From Bacillus testis (GTDB lineage: Bacteria; Bacillota; Bacilli; Bacillales; DSM-1321), in NCBI RefSeq assembly GCF_001243895.1, contig NZ_LN851186.1:2990981-3054980 (forward strand): a DNA stretch of 64,000 nt, in the 5' to 3' direction. A model generated the notes under the pieces. The model was given only the letters and a program-made list of their open reading frames with translations, was not told the DNA's origin and did no database searches. Both the position numbers and the translations under genes were made by a program. Shown here piece by piece: positions 1-8,530 of this stretch (within the stretch, counting starts at the first letter, position 1; every line of letters begins with the position of its first letter).

Positions 1-1
1 T

Positions 2-904
2 AGCGATGCCCATCGCTTGGCATTAACCCACTTCAAAGAGAACCGGCGAGTAGAAACGCCGAGTGATGATGTCCACCAACAATTGAAATCTTTATCTCGC
101 TTATATGACGAGCTAGACAAAGAATTATCCATGACCCGGAATCGTTTACATAAAGTCCTACAACTTACCTTTCCAGAGTTAGATACGCTCTTCTCATCTA
201 AATCTGAGTTGTTCCTACAAATCGTTCAATTGTTTCCACATCCAGATTTGGTCCTGGCCCATTCTAAAACGGTGATTAAAAACAAGATCATCCATCGCAC
301 CCGAAAGCGCCTATCCAAACTCCAAGCCGAACAGAAAGCCATTGAACTCCTGGAAGCAGCCCGAAACTCCTATCCTGCCGTCCACTCTATGGATGTGGTC
401 TGTGATCAAGTTCGGCTCTATGCCCAGCGCTATCTTGATATCAATGAACAAAAAGAGGACTGCATTACAAAGATGATGGTATTCGCACAAGAATTAGAAG
501 AATATCCTATCCTATTAAGTATTCCTGGAATCGGCCCTAACACAGCTGTTCGCTTAATCGCCGAAATTGGCAATATCCACCGGTTTACTACCCATAAGCA
601 ACTGAATGCTTATGCAGGGATTGATATACGCCGATTTCAGTCTGGCAAGACCTTTTACAGGGACAAAATTAATAAACGAGGGAATAAACACTTACGAAAA
701 CTGTTGTATCTGATCATCCAAAACATGATTAAACAAAGAAGGTTTGGCCATAACCATATTGTTAATTACTATGACAAATTAAAAATGCAACCCTATAACA
801 AATGCCATAAGGTTGCATCCATCGCATGTGTAAATAAGCTGTTGAAGAATATCTTCTTTCTTATTACACACCATGTCACCTATGACTTCCGGTTAGCCGC
901 CTGA
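2..904 (+). CDS. IS110-family transposase, 5' end cut by window edge
   Basis: This is the C-terminal part of a DEDD-type IS110-family transposase. The frame is open from base 2 and has no credible start in the window, so the N-terminal DEDD catalytic domain lies mostly outside. What is seen: a helical linker (roughly residues 40-160 of the visible part) and then the Transposase_20 domain. That domain has the helix-hairpin-helix-like stretch LSIPGIGPNTAVRLIAEIG, and further on SGKTFYRDKINKRGNKHLRK, which carries the serine conserved in this family. The gene ends in TGA at 902-904 inside a perfect inverted repeat. It lies beyond the apt terminator, where relA would be expected in a Bacillus-type order. 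No frameshift is visible in the part present. Confidence 0.9.
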   Translation, partial: SDAHRLALTHFKENRRVETPSDDVHQQLKSLSRLYDELDKELSMTRNRLHKVLQLTFPELDTLFSSKSELFLQIVQLFPHPDLVLAHSKTVIKNKIIHRTRKRLSKLQAEQKAIELLEAARNSYPAVHSMDVVCDQVRLYAQRYLDINEQKEDCITKMMVFAQELEEYPILLSIPGIGPNTAVRLIAEIGNIHRFTTHKQLNAYAGIDIRRFQSGKTFYRDKINKRGNKHLRKLLYLIIQNMIKQRRFGHNHIVNYYDKLKMQPYNKCHKVASIACVNKLLKNIFFLITHHVTYDFRLAA

Positions 905-918
905 TGCATAGGTGACAT
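873..918 (+). repeat. 12-bp perfect inverted repeat across the transposase stop codon
   Basis: ATGTCACCTATG (873-884) is the exact reverse complement of CATAGGTGACAT (907-918). The arms flank a 22-base loop that holds the last codons and the TGA of the transposase. It could be a subterminal repeat of the element, part of a structured RNA, or a transcription stop; no T-run follows, so a simple terminator is unlikely. Confidence 0.6.
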
Positions 919-924
919 CCTTAT

Positions 925-982
925 CATACCATAGCCCCCCTAACAAAAAAATGAAATCCAATCGTTAGGTCTATTTGGTATG
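925..982 (+). ncRNA. Structured region downstream of the IS110 transposase, possible bridge-RNA segment
   Basis: The non-coding DNA folds as a nested hairpin. The outer stem is CATACCA (925-931) with TGGTATG (976-982). An internal loop of 8 and 7 bases follows, TAGCCCCC opposite GTCTATT. The inner stem is CTAAC (940-944) with GTTAG (964-968), closed by a 19-base loop. IS110-family elements are known to encode a bridge RNA in a non-coding end, with internal loops that pair to target and donor DNA. A stem, internal loop, stem arrangement next to the transposase fits that idea, but the assignment is inference and the element's subgroup is unknown. Confidence 0.35.
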
Positions 983-1038
983 CCCTATTCCCCTCATTTT
1001 TTACTAATAATTTTCATTAATATGCTTGACTAATCGTA

Positions 1039-1190
1039 AGAAAGGAAACACGGCGAAGTTATAAGCCGATGTTGACTTATCGATGAGAGAAACGCGAAGT
1101 TTGCTAGGAGCTGGAGGTCTGCAGCTGGATCAAGAAAAGCGGAGGCGGTCGTTTAGCACCGTAGGAACTGGAGCCCTTTCTCTTTGAGAT
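1039..1190. repeat. Decayed copy of a dispersed Bacillaceae repeat
   Basis: It shares AAAGGAAACACGG (1041-1053) and CCGATGTTGACTTATCG (1066-1082) with the copy near 16000. The two blocks have the same 25-base offset in both copies. It is followed by AGAAAAGCGGAGGCG, which resembles the GAAAAGCGCAAGCGCC arm of the other copy. No coding potential is seen. It occupies most of the DNA between the IS element and the apt terminator. Confidence 0.6.
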
Positions 1191-1239
1191 ACTGGTTCAA
1201 GAAATGCAAGGGCATCCGGTTAGCGACAAGCCTGCCTAT

Positions 1240-1273
1240 AAAAGAAAGCCCTGTCTTAAAGACAAGGCTTTCG
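1240..1273 (-). terminator. Intrinsic terminator of apt
   Basis: GAAAGCCCTGTCTT at 1244-1257 pairs with the complementary arm ending at 1272. On the minus strand the hairpin is followed by a T-rich stretch. It lies just beyond the apt stop codon. Confidence 0.75.
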
Positions 1274-1279
1274 TTCGGA

Positions 1280-1792
1280 TCAATACTCCATTAAAGTCAG
1301 CACATCATAGCCGTCCAACTTCTTGCGGCCGTCCAAGTAAGAAAGTTCAATCAAGAACGCAATCCCCGCAACGATTCCGCCCAACTCTTCAACTAGTTGG
1401 ATTGTTGCTTCGATTGTTCCGCCTGTTGCAAGCAAATCGTCTGTAATAAGGACGCGCTGTCCAGGTTTGATAGCATCTTTATGAATAGTCAATACATCTT
1501 TTCCATATTCAAGGCCGTATTGCACCTTAATTGTTTCACGAGGAAGTTTACCTTCTTTGCGGACCGGCGCAAAACCGACTCCCAATGAATATGCCACCGG
1601 GCAACCAATAATAAAACCACGGGCTTCTGGACCGACTACCAGGTCAATTTTTTGTTTTTTCGCGTATTCGACAATTTGGTCAGTCGCGTAGTGATACGCT
1701 TCCCCATTGTCCATAAGCGTAGTGATATCTTTGAAAGTAATACCTGGTTTTGGCCAATCCGGCACGATGGTAATGTATTTTTTTAAATCCAT
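1280..1792 (-). CDS. apt: Adenine phosphoribosyltransferase
   Basis: Converts adenine and PRPP to AMP in purine salvage; cytosolic. The 170-residue product has the usual family length. The PRPP-binding loop [13 protein letters not shown] is at about residues 114-126, and [10 protein letters not shown] at 54-63 is typical of bacterial Apt. The ATG at 1792 is preceded by AAGGAGG at good distance. The start overlaps the end of recJ by 10 bases, so the two are cotranscribed and translationally coupled. A hairpin terminator follows. In B. subtilis relA comes next; here it is replaced in the window by repeat and IS DNA. Confidence 0.97.
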   Translation of the reverse strand: MDLKKYITIVPDWPKPGITFKDITTLMDNGEAYHYATDQIVEYAKKQKIDLVVGPEARGFIIGCPVAYSLGVGFAPVRKEGKLPRETIKVQYGLEYGKDVLTIHKDAIKPGQRVLITDDLLATGGTIEATIQLVEELGGIVAGIAFLIELSYLDGRKKLDGYDVLTLMEY

Positions 1793-4146
1793 GACGTTGT
1801 TTCCTCCTTGAGTTCTTCACCAATTAAGTATGACTGTATCAGCTGGTACAGTTGCTGATAAGAAGAGTAAAGAAGCTCATTTTCCAATTTTAATTGCTGT
1901 TGTTTTTTTATATAAGACGGCGCTTCACTGACATCGCGCTTCTTAGGCTGCTTTATAATGGAAATAATCCCATCCTCTATTGTAACAAATCCAAGTTCGA
2001 AAAACACCTGGCAGATAAAATCCACAGTATCGCGAGTCCATCCTTTATGTTTGGCAATATCCTCGCGGTGGCGTTTCAGATCAAACGAACCTTTTTTGAC
2101 AATAAGGGCATAGAGCCATTTAAAATGGTCTCGGGTCGGCAGCGTCGAAAAGAAATGCTGATGGCTTTCATAGAAGTGCGTATATACACGGTTTGGCTGC
2201 TTGCCGTATAGAAGCTTTTGCAGAATGTTTTCCGTCGGAGGCAAATCAACCAATATAACATATTTCCCGTCGATTTCCGCATTTGCTGCACTTTCTCCAT
2301 GGTCAATAAGGAGAAGATGTTCTTTCCATTGAGCAGGCATTTTTTCAGCCAATTGTTCATTAAAAACAATAAAAACGGTCTGGTCCAAAGAAATATGGCC
2401 GACTAATTGGCTTAATTTCTTTTTCCCTCTAATATCGAACAATTGCCAATGGTCCACAAGTACATCATGTAAGAAAAGCTGGGGCTTTCTGATATTATTC
2501 CATTCATTGATTGATAGTTCTCCAACTACAGAGAGCGTAGCTGACGGTGAAATTTCATCCGCCAGATATCCCATTCCGAATCCTACTCCATCAAGATGGG
2601 CAGATCCGTCAGACATCGCTGCTTTCAAGTGCGTCCCGTCTCCTCCAATTTTTTTCAGCGAAGACAATTGCACATCTTTAATCAGCACTTTAGGCTTGGG
2701 GTTGCCCATCCCGAAAGGAGCTAATTTATTCATTTCTTCTATTGTGCCCAAATTTGCTTCTTCAAGTGTAATTGCTGCATCAATAAGTGTAATGGGCGTA
2801 AAATCCTCTTCTGTCAGAGTTTCTTTTGCAAGATCATTCAATCTTGCCCTAAGTTCATCGACATCCTTAATGGCGAGCGTCATGCCGGCTGCCATCGGGT
2901 GTCCCCCGAAGTGAGGTAGCAAGTCCCGGCATTGCGACAAATTGTGATAAAGGTCGAAGCCTTCTATGCTTCGAGCCGAGCCTTTTGCCAAGCCTTTTTC
3001 AGCATCATAGCTAAGCACAATTGTCGGCCGATAATACTTTTCTACCAATTTGGAAGCTACTATGCCGATCACTCCTGCATTCCAGCCTTCAGCGCCAACT
3101 ACGAGGACAGAATTCTCTTCAATAGGGTATAGGTTTTCAACTTGTTTAATAGCTTCATTAGCAATAGATGAAACAATTTCTTGCCTTTCGATATTCAATG
3201 CCTGTATTTCCTCGGCAATACTTTCGGCCAGCACTGGATCCCTGGTCAACAACAAATCGACAGCAGGATCGGCATCGCCAAGTCTTCCAGCGGCATTTAT
3301 CCTTGGAGCCAGCCCAAAGCCCACGCTTTCTTCCGTCACATGGGCCAAATCAACTTTTGCGATGGACATTAGCTTTTGCAGGCCGGGCCGTTTAGTAGAG
3401 GCAAGCTTTTTGAGGCCCTTTGATGCTATCAGTCTATTTTCGCCTGTAAGCGGCACCAAGTCAGCTATTGTCCCGATCGCCGCAATTTCCAGAAGATCTT
3501 CCGGAAGGTGCCCGAGCAACGCATGGGCCAGCTTAAAAGCAACGCCGACACCAGCAAGATGCTTACACGGGTAGGTTCCATCCTTAAGCTTAGGGTGAAT
3601 AACGGCCAATGCATCCGGCAATTCAGGCCCCGGCTCATGGTGGTCGGTAACAATGTAATCCATGCCCAACTCACGGGCAAAAGCCGCTTCTTCCAAGGCA
3701 GAAATGCCTGTATCAACCGTAATAAGCAAATCCGTGCCCTGGTCTTTTGCTAATTGGAACGCGCCTTTATTCGGACCGTATCCTTCAGAAAAACGATTAG
3801 GAATATAAAAATCCACATTCGCCCCGAGAGCGCTTAGCGTTTCCATTAAAACAGTCGTCGAACTGACGCCATCCGCATCATAATCGCCGAAAATGAGAAT
3901 ATTTTCTCCGTTGGCGATTGCTTTCTTTATACGGTCAACCGCCTTGTCCATATCCTTAAACAAGAAAGGATCATGGAATTCCTGTTCATCTAAAAATAAA
4001 AAGGACCGTGCAGCTTCGACTGTCTCGATGCCACGGTTCACTAGTAAATGTGCCACTAATGGAGTTATATGCAATTGGGCAGTCAACGCTTCAATTGTTT
4101 GGTGATTCGCTTCTTCAACTTTCCAACGAGTCTTTGACTGTAACAT
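1783..4146 (-). CDS. recJ: Single-stranded-DNA-specific 5'-3' exonuclease RecJ
   Basis: Exonuclease acting in RecF-pathway recombination and repair. The 787-residue product matches the long Bacillus form (YrvE). DHH-family motifs are visible: GDYDADG at residues 87-93, DTG near 146, DHHEPG from 168 and GGHPMAAG near 410. A long C-terminal extension typical of Firmicutes follows. The open frame runs to 4161, but the ATG at 4146 is chosen because GAGGGGTGA lies just upstream and the family begins here. It overlaps apt downstream. Confidence 0.95.
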   Translation of the reverse strand: MLQSKTRWKVEEANHQTIEALTAQLHITPLVAHLLVNRGIETVEAARSFLFLDEQEFHDPFLFKDMDKAVDRIKKAIANGENILIFGDYDADGVSSTTVLMETLSALGANVDFYIPNRFSEGYGPNKGAFQLAKDQGTDLLITVDTGISALEEAAFARELGMDYIVTDHHEPGPELPDALAVIHPKLKDGTYPCKHLAGVGVAFKLAHALLGHLPEDLLEIAAIGTIADLVPLTGENRLIASKGLKKLASTKRPGLQKLMSIAKVDLAHVTEESVGFGLAPRINAAGRLGDADPAVDLLLTRDPVLAESIAEEIQALNIERQEIVSSIANEAIKQVENLYPIEENSVLVVGAEGWNAGVIGIVASKLVEKYYRPTIVLSYDAEKGLAKGSARSIEGFDLYHNLSQCRDLLPHFGGHPMAAGMTLAIKDVDELRARLNDLAKETLTEEDFTPITLIDAAITLEEANLGTIEEMNKLAPFGMGNPKPKVLIKDVQLSSLKKIGGDGTHLKAAMSDGSAHLDGVGFGMGYLADEISPSATLSVVGELSINEWNNIRKPQLFLHDVLVDHWQLFDIRGKKKLSQLVGHISLDQTVFIVFNEQLAEKMPAQWKEHLLLIDHGESAANAEIDGKYVILVDLPPTENILQKLLYGKQPNRVYTHFYESHQHFFSTLPTRDHFKWLYALIVKKGSFDLKRHREDIAKHKGWTRDTVDFICQVFFELGFVTIEDGIISIIKQPKKRDVSEAPSYIKKQQQLKLENELLYSSYQQLYQLIQSYLIGEELKEETTSWI

Positions 4147-4199
4147 AAATTCACCCCTCAACCTTCCTCATTATACAGGAGGAGTTGAAGGGTTTCAAT

Positions 4200-4478
4200 T
4201 TATTTACGAACATCAATTTCATTTTCCTGTTGGAATATTTGTGTTTCTTCCTTTTCCAGCTGTTTCACCCTTTTCTTTAATGATGTAATCCTTTTAACAC
4301 TTAACATCCACGAAAATAGGCTTCCAATTGCAAAAGAGCCAATAATGATCAAAATAAGCGGCCATTCTGAGCGGCCAAACAAATAATTCACTTCGACAGT
4401 GCCAACATTTAAGACCGCAAAAACACAGACGATTATGATGCAAATCAGGCCTATCAAATATAGCCATTGCAGTTTCAT
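4200..4478 (-). CDS. LapA-domain (DUF1049) membrane protein, YrvD-like
   Basis: Small membrane protein of 92 residues with two hydrophobic segments (about 5-22 and 41-62) and a charged, probably coiled-coil tail (67-92). This is the LapA/DUF1049 layout. In B. subtilis yrvD lies beside recJ, which supports the call. The ATG is preceded by a run of G residues (GGGGGGAT) acting as ribosome site. It sits between the CDF transporter and recJ in the same direction. Its biochemical role is not known; in Gram-negatives LapA works in lipopolysaccharide assembly, which cannot apply here. Confidence 0.8.
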   Translation of the reverse strand: MKLQWLYLIGLICIIIVCVFAVLNVGTVEVNYLFGRSEWPLILIIIGSFAIGSLFSWMLSVKRITSLKKRVKQLEKEETQIFQQENEIDVRK

Positions 4479-4493
4479 TTTTTATCCCCCCTA

Positions 4494-5387
4494 TCATTCT
4501 TCCCCTAGTGGATTTATATGTACAAAGACATCCTGGATCGTTGGTTCTTGCAACAGTTGCCTTTTCACCCTTTTTCCAATGGCATGCCCCTGTTCGACCG
4601 TTAAATAAGGATGGACGGATATTTTTAGATCGACAATGACATAGTGCCCGTGTTCCCTGGCGTAAAGAGAGCCTATCTGCAGGACATCGGGATCTGACAA
4701 AATCATGTCACGAAGATGAGCCGTCTTCTCATCTGGCAACACATGGTCCAAAGTGGCATGGATTGCTTCTTTCCCAAGTGTGAAAGCCATCTTCGCAACA
4801 AGGATTGAGACCAGCAATCCAGCGAGAGGGTCGCCATAAACCAACCAAGGGATATCCAGATAGCTGCTCAGCACTGCGGCCCCTACTCCAATTAATGCCG
4901 CAACTGAAGAATAAACATCTGAACGGTGCTCATAGGCGTTTACGATTAAGGCCTGGCTTCCTATTTTCTTTCCCAATTTATATTTATATTGAAACATGGA
5001 TTCTTTCACAGCAATGGACAACAAGATCACATAGATGGCCAGCAATTTAGGGGGTGATGCAGGCAATGTAAAAGCATTCAACGAGCTCAGCCCGATTTTA
5101 ACGCCGACAAGCAACAATAAGACAGCCACAATAATTGCGGCAATGGATTCGGCTTTGCCATGGCCATAAGGATGGTCGTGGTCCGGAGGCTGTTTCGCCG
5201 CTTTCAGGCCGACATACACAGCTAAAGAACCCACTACATCAGAAGCTGAATGGACGGCATCAGCCACTAGAGCCCGGCTATTGGCCATAATGCCTGCTGC
5301 TCCCTTTACAAGCGCCAATGCTATATTTCCCGCTATACCGACCAAGGCGGCAAATTCAGCCTGTTTGAAACGGTCCTTCTTGCTCAT
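4494..5387 (-). CDS. Cation diffusion facilitator family metal efflux transporter
   Basis: Exports divalent metal ions by proton antiport in the CDF family. The 297-residue product has about six membrane segments. TM2 carries D43, H46 and D50 (DAVHSASD), a metal site. The histidine-rich DHDHPYGHG follows at 70-77. TM5 carries EHRSD (E153, H154, D157). A cytosolic ferredoxin-like domain is C-terminal. The ATG at 5387 is chosen over the longer frame because TAGGAGGA lies just upstream. MneP/MneS of B. subtilis are the nearest known roles (manganese efflux), but the metal cannot be set from sequence alone. An inverted repeat lies upstream. Confidence 0.85.
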   Translation of the reverse strand: MSKKDRFKQAEFAALVGIAGNIALALVKGAAGIMANSRALVADAVHSASDVVGSLAVYVGLKAAKQPPDHDHPYGHGKAESIAAIIVAVLLLLVGVKIGLSSLNAFTLPASPPKLLAIYVILLSIAVKESMFQYKYKLGKKIGSQALIVNAYEHRSDVYSSVAALIGVGAAVLSSYLDIPWLVYGDPLAGLLVSILVAKMAFTLGKEAIHATLDHVLPDEKTAHLRDMILSDPDVLQIGSLYAREHGHYVIVDLKISVHPYLTVEQGHAIGKRVKRQLLQEPTIQDVFVHINPLGEE

Positions 5388-5470
5388 GGCTATTCCTCCT
5401 ACTAATCGATTGTTCCCTTTTATTGTTAGCAGAAAGAGCAGGAGATACATATGAAGTTTTAGGAAAAAGA

Positions 5471-5490
5471 GATCAAGTATAACTTTGATC
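5471..5490. promoter_or_regulatory. Inverted repeat upstream of the CDF gene, candidate operator
   Basis: GATCAAGTA and ACTTTGATC form a near-perfect 20-base palindrome about 85 bases before the CDF start. On the minus strand it contains TTGATC, which could serve as a -35 with a weak CATATG 17 bases on. A metal-responsive regulator is a natural guess. It does not look like the usual MntR site. Confidence 0.35.
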
Positions 5491-5514
5491 AGTAGGCGTT
5501 TTACAGTTAGAAGG

Positions 5515-5548
5515 AGACAAAAAAAGCTGCGGGATTACCCGCAGCTTT
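5515..5548 (-). terminator. Intrinsic terminator of secDF
   Basis: AAAGCTGCGGG and CCCGCAGCTTT pair around a short loop (5523-5548). On the minus strand a run of seven T follows, directly after the secDF stop codon. Confidence 0.9.
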
Positions 5549-5553
5549 CTCTT

Positions 5554-7812
5554 TTAAACGACAGCGTCGCCTGTAGATTTTTTCTTTTCTTTTTGCGTTT
5601 TCAGATAACCTTTTTTCTTCAGTTCTTTCTCCTTCAGATCCAACCATAACTGAGAAGCAATAAAGATGGATGAATAAACCCCGATGACCAACCCAATCAA
5701 TAAAGCGATTGAGAATATTTGGATTGATTCGCTTCCGAATATGACTAAGGCAATGACCGTAACCAATACGGTTAGGACCGTATTAAGTGAACGGACGAGC
5801 GTTTGGCGAATAGAAATATTCACAATCTCTTCCAATTCAGAAACATGTTTGATGCGCGATTTTTTTCTCATATTTTCTCTGATACGGTCAAATGTAACAA
5901 TCGTATCATTGATCGAATAACCGATAATGGTCAATACAGCGGCTATGAATGTCAAGTCAACTTCAATGCGGAATACACTGAAAATCGTGATAATAAAGAA
6001 CGCATCATGCAGCAATGCCACAACTGCCGGAACTGCCATCCTCCATTCGAAACGAAGCGAAACATAGAGGATGATCCCAATGGATGCAATCAACACGGAG
6101 TATAGTGCATTTTTTGCCAGTTCTTTCCCAACGGTAGGCGAAACAGTGCTGACACTTGGCTCATGGCCGTACTTTTCACTGAAATATTCCTTCGCTTTAT
6201 GGATTTCCTCTTTATTCATCACGCCGACTAGACGCGCAACTGCATTCCGGTCCTTCTCTCCAGATAGGACAATATCGTCTGTCTTAAGGCCAAGCGTTTT
6301 GAAATCATCTTCGACGGCCTGCGTTGTAATCGGCTTGTCCGATCCAATTTGAACACGCGTACCGCTGGTAAAATCGATGCCAAGGTTCAGTTTGAACACA
6401 AACAGGAATATGATACCGATCACAGTCACCGCAATCGAGAATGTATAGAAGATTTTCCGTTTTTTTACAAAGTCCAACTTATCGAAATGGGTTGGCAAAT
6501 GCAAAGTATCATTGAAATCCTTCAATTTGTGGATTTGTTTTTCCTTTACATTGAACCAGCTCGCACGTTTGTTTAGGAAGTTGCTGTTCACCCATAGGTT
6601 CAGGAACAAGCGCGTTCCAAATACGTTTGTTATAACCCCCATGAAAAGGGAGATGATAAGCATTGTCGCAAAACCTTTGACCGAACTGTTACCGAAATAG
6701 AACAACACGGCAGCTGCTAGCAATGTCGTGATATTCGCATCCAGGATTGTAGCAAGCGAGTGCTTGTTCCCGGTATGGTAGGCCGATTTTAGGCTGCGGC
6801 CGACACGTATTTCATCCTTGATCCGCTCATAGGTAATAATATTGGCATCGACTGCCATACCGACCCCGAGAATCAAAGCCGCTATACCCGGAAGCGTCAG
6901 AACGGCGTTCATCCAGTCGAATACCAACAGAATTAAGAAAATGTAAACCGTCAATGAAATCGTTGCGATGAAACCTGGCAAACGGTAGAAGAGCCACATA
7001 AACAGATAGATAATGGCTACACCCACAATACCGGCGAAGACTGTTTGATGAAGTGCTTCTTCACCGAATTTAGCGCCCACCGACGTTGAATAGATTTCTT
7101 TCAAGTCGACCGGCAACGCACCAGCGTTCAGCATATTTGCCAATTCTTGTGCTTCCTTAAGCGTGAAAGACCCAGTGATCAATACGTTGTTTTGGTTAAA
7201 CACTTGGCTAACTCGCGGTGCTGACACAAGGTTTGTCTGTTTAGCCGGATCCTTGTAGGAATCTTTACCTTCTTCATAATCAAGCCAGATGGCCAATACA
7301 TTCTGTCCTTCCGGTCTTGAGGAAATATCTTCAGTAACCTTTTTGAACTTCTTGGCATCTTTCAGTGTCACTTCCACGACAGGCTGGTTATTCTTATCGA
7401 ATGACTGCTTGGCGCCGCCCTCTTTCAGATCCTTACCTGTCATCATTACTTTGTCGTTGTAATCACGGAAAGTTAGTTTTGCCGAAGTGGATAAAATCTT
7501 TCTGGCATTATTCTGATCCTCCACCCCCGCCAATTGGACACGGATGCGGTTATCTCCTTCGATTTGGATGTTCGGTTCGCTTACACCCAATACATTGACA
7601 CGGCGGTCCAATGCGGCCACTGTGCTGTTAAGGACACCCTTTGTGATCTTTTCGCCATCTTCTGGCTTCACTTCATATAAAACCTCAAAGCCTCCCTGTA
7701 GGTCGAGGCCGAGTTTTATGTTCTTTACAATCCCTGATGTTGTCGTTCCCATAATCCCGAATAATACAATAACGAGAAGGAAGAACGCAACGATTCTCGA
7801 TCTTTTAACCAT
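5554..7812 (-). CDS. secDF: Protein translocase SecDF fusion
   Basis: Proton-driven membrane component of the Sec translocase. SecD and SecF are fused in one 752-residue protein, as in Bacillus. The SecD half has LGLDLQGG near residue 34 and the TM4 signature GMAVDANIITYERIKDE. The SecF half starts near residue 455 with LGIDFTSG and has GYSINDTIVTFDRIRE. About 12 membrane segments are expected, with the P1 and P4 domains outside. AAGGAGG precedes the ATG. The gene is followed by a strong terminator; yajC, another Sec helper, lies about 4 kb away, beyond spoVB. Confidence 0.96.
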   Translation of the reverse strand: MVKRSRIVAFFLLVIVLFGIMGTTTSGIVKNIKLGLDLQGGFEVLYEVKPEDGEKITKGVLNSTVAALDRRVNVLGVSEPNIQIEGDNRIRVQLAGVEDQNNARKILSTSAKLTFRDYNDKVMMTGKDLKEGGAKQSFDKNNQPVVEVTLKDAKKFKKVTEDISSRPEGQNVLAIWLDYEEGKDSYKDPAKQTNLVSAPRVSQVFNQNNVLITGSFTLKEAQELANMLNAGALPVDLKEIYSTSVGAKFGEEALHQTVFAGIVGVAIIYLFMWLFYRLPGFIATISLTVYIFLILLVFDWMNAVLTLPGIAALILGVGMAVDANIITYERIKDEIRVGRSLKSAYHTGNKHSLATILDANITTLLAAAVLFYFGNSSVKGFATMLIISLFMGVITNVFGTRLFLNLWVNSNFLNKRASWFNVKEKQIHKLKDFNDTLHLPTHFDKLDFVKKRKIFYTFSIAVTVIGIIFLFVFKLNLGIDFTSGTRVQIGSDKPITTQAVEDDFKTLGLKTDDIVLSGEKDRNAVARLVGVMNKEEIHKAKEYFSEKYGHEPSVSTVSPTVGKELAKNALYSVLIASIGIILYVSLRFEWRMAVPAVVALLHDAFFIITIFSVFRIEVDLTFIAAVLTIIGYSINDTIVTFDRIRENMRKKSRIKHVSELEEIVNISIRQTLVRSLNTVLTVLVTVIALVIFGSESIQIFSIALLIGLVIGVYSSIFIASQLWLDLKEKELKKKGYLKTQKEKKKSTGDAVV

Positions 7813-8111
7813 TATGTAAGAGCCTCCTTAAAACTTTTAGGCCTGATCTTGCAGTATGAATAGGATGACGCATTTTGGATAAACCAGCTGTATATTCCCA
7901 AAAAAACGACTTCATATACAAAGATATGGCACAAACGATCTTCATTTTCTTTTCTTAACCTAAGACTAAAGGAACAATACGGCGGATTGGTACAATCGAA
8001 CTGCTAAAAAGCTCCAATCCCATTATGAGTGAATTTGATAGCACTGTCAATTTTAGATTTTTAAAAATAGGAAAGGTTAACCAGGTCATATTCTGGATAT
8101 TCAAGGAAAAA
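7813..8111. other. Non-coding interval between comN and secDF
   Basis: About 300 bases in the shared minus-strand direction. A secDF promoter is expected here, but no convincing -35/-10 pair stood out. No credible ORF with ribosome site is seen. The 78-codon open frame across it overlaps comN and has no supporting features. Confidence 0.4.
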
Positions 8112-8411
8112 TTATGAAAATAAATCCCTGAATTCAGATAGGTCGGTAGATGCATGCCGCGTTGATTCTTTAAACCCTTCGACTGCCGCAAAATTCATAT
8201 ATTCACCGATGTTCACTCTCATAATATCATTGAACAGCTGATGAAGCGGCTCCCCGCCCTTGCTCTTCTTCCACTTTTTCTTCAGCATGAATTGCCATAA
8301 TTGCGCTTCTGTCACTTCATGGTAGCCGAGAAGGGCAAATTCCTCGCACTTACTGAGTAAAGCAGGCAACAATGTACCATGTTCTTTGTTAATAGGGTGC
8401 TCTTTCGCCAT
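8112..8411 (-). CDS. comN: ComN-like post-transcriptional regulator (YrzD)
   Basis: Small soluble protein of 99 residues matching the YrzD/ComN family by length, by its core (LGYHEVTEAQLWQFMLKKKW) and by position beside spoVB and secDF. In B. subtilis ComN acts on comE mRNA, the operon for DNA uptake proteins, and is linked to DivIVA and the cell poles. The ATG at 8411 has AAGGAG 11 bases upstream and a nearer GGCGG. It is divergent from spoVB. Its presence agrees with a competence system elsewhere in the genome. Confidence 0.75.
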   Translation of the reverse strand: MAKEHPINKEHGTLLPALLSKCEEFALLGYHEVTEAQLWQFMLKKKWKKSKGGEPLHQLFNDIMRVNIGEYMNFAAVEGFKESTRHASTDLSEFRDLFS

Positions 8412-8452
8412 ATCCGCCTACACTCCTTCATCTTAAGAATATCTGATACCTT

Positions 8453-8484
8453 GTCATGCTTTGTCCACCTCAATGCATATAAAT
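8453..8484 (+). promoter_or_regulatory. Candidate SigE-type promoter of spoVB
   Basis: GTCATGCT (8453-8460), a 14-base spacer, then GCATATAA (8475-8482). This resembles the mother-cell SigE pattern (KMATATT, 14-15 bases, CATACAAT). spoVB is SigE-dependent in B. subtilis. The match is imperfect at -35. Confidence 0.4.
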
Positions 8485-8530
8485 AATTGTAGATTATTAT
8501 GATAATTTTGAGAAGGCGGGTAATAAATAA

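Noticed and set aside
7955-8191. 78-codon minus-strand frame between comN and secDF as a secretion-monitoring leader peptide
   Set aside because: It overlaps comN, lacks a ribosome site, and has no signal sequence or arrest-like end of the kind seen in SecM or MifM.
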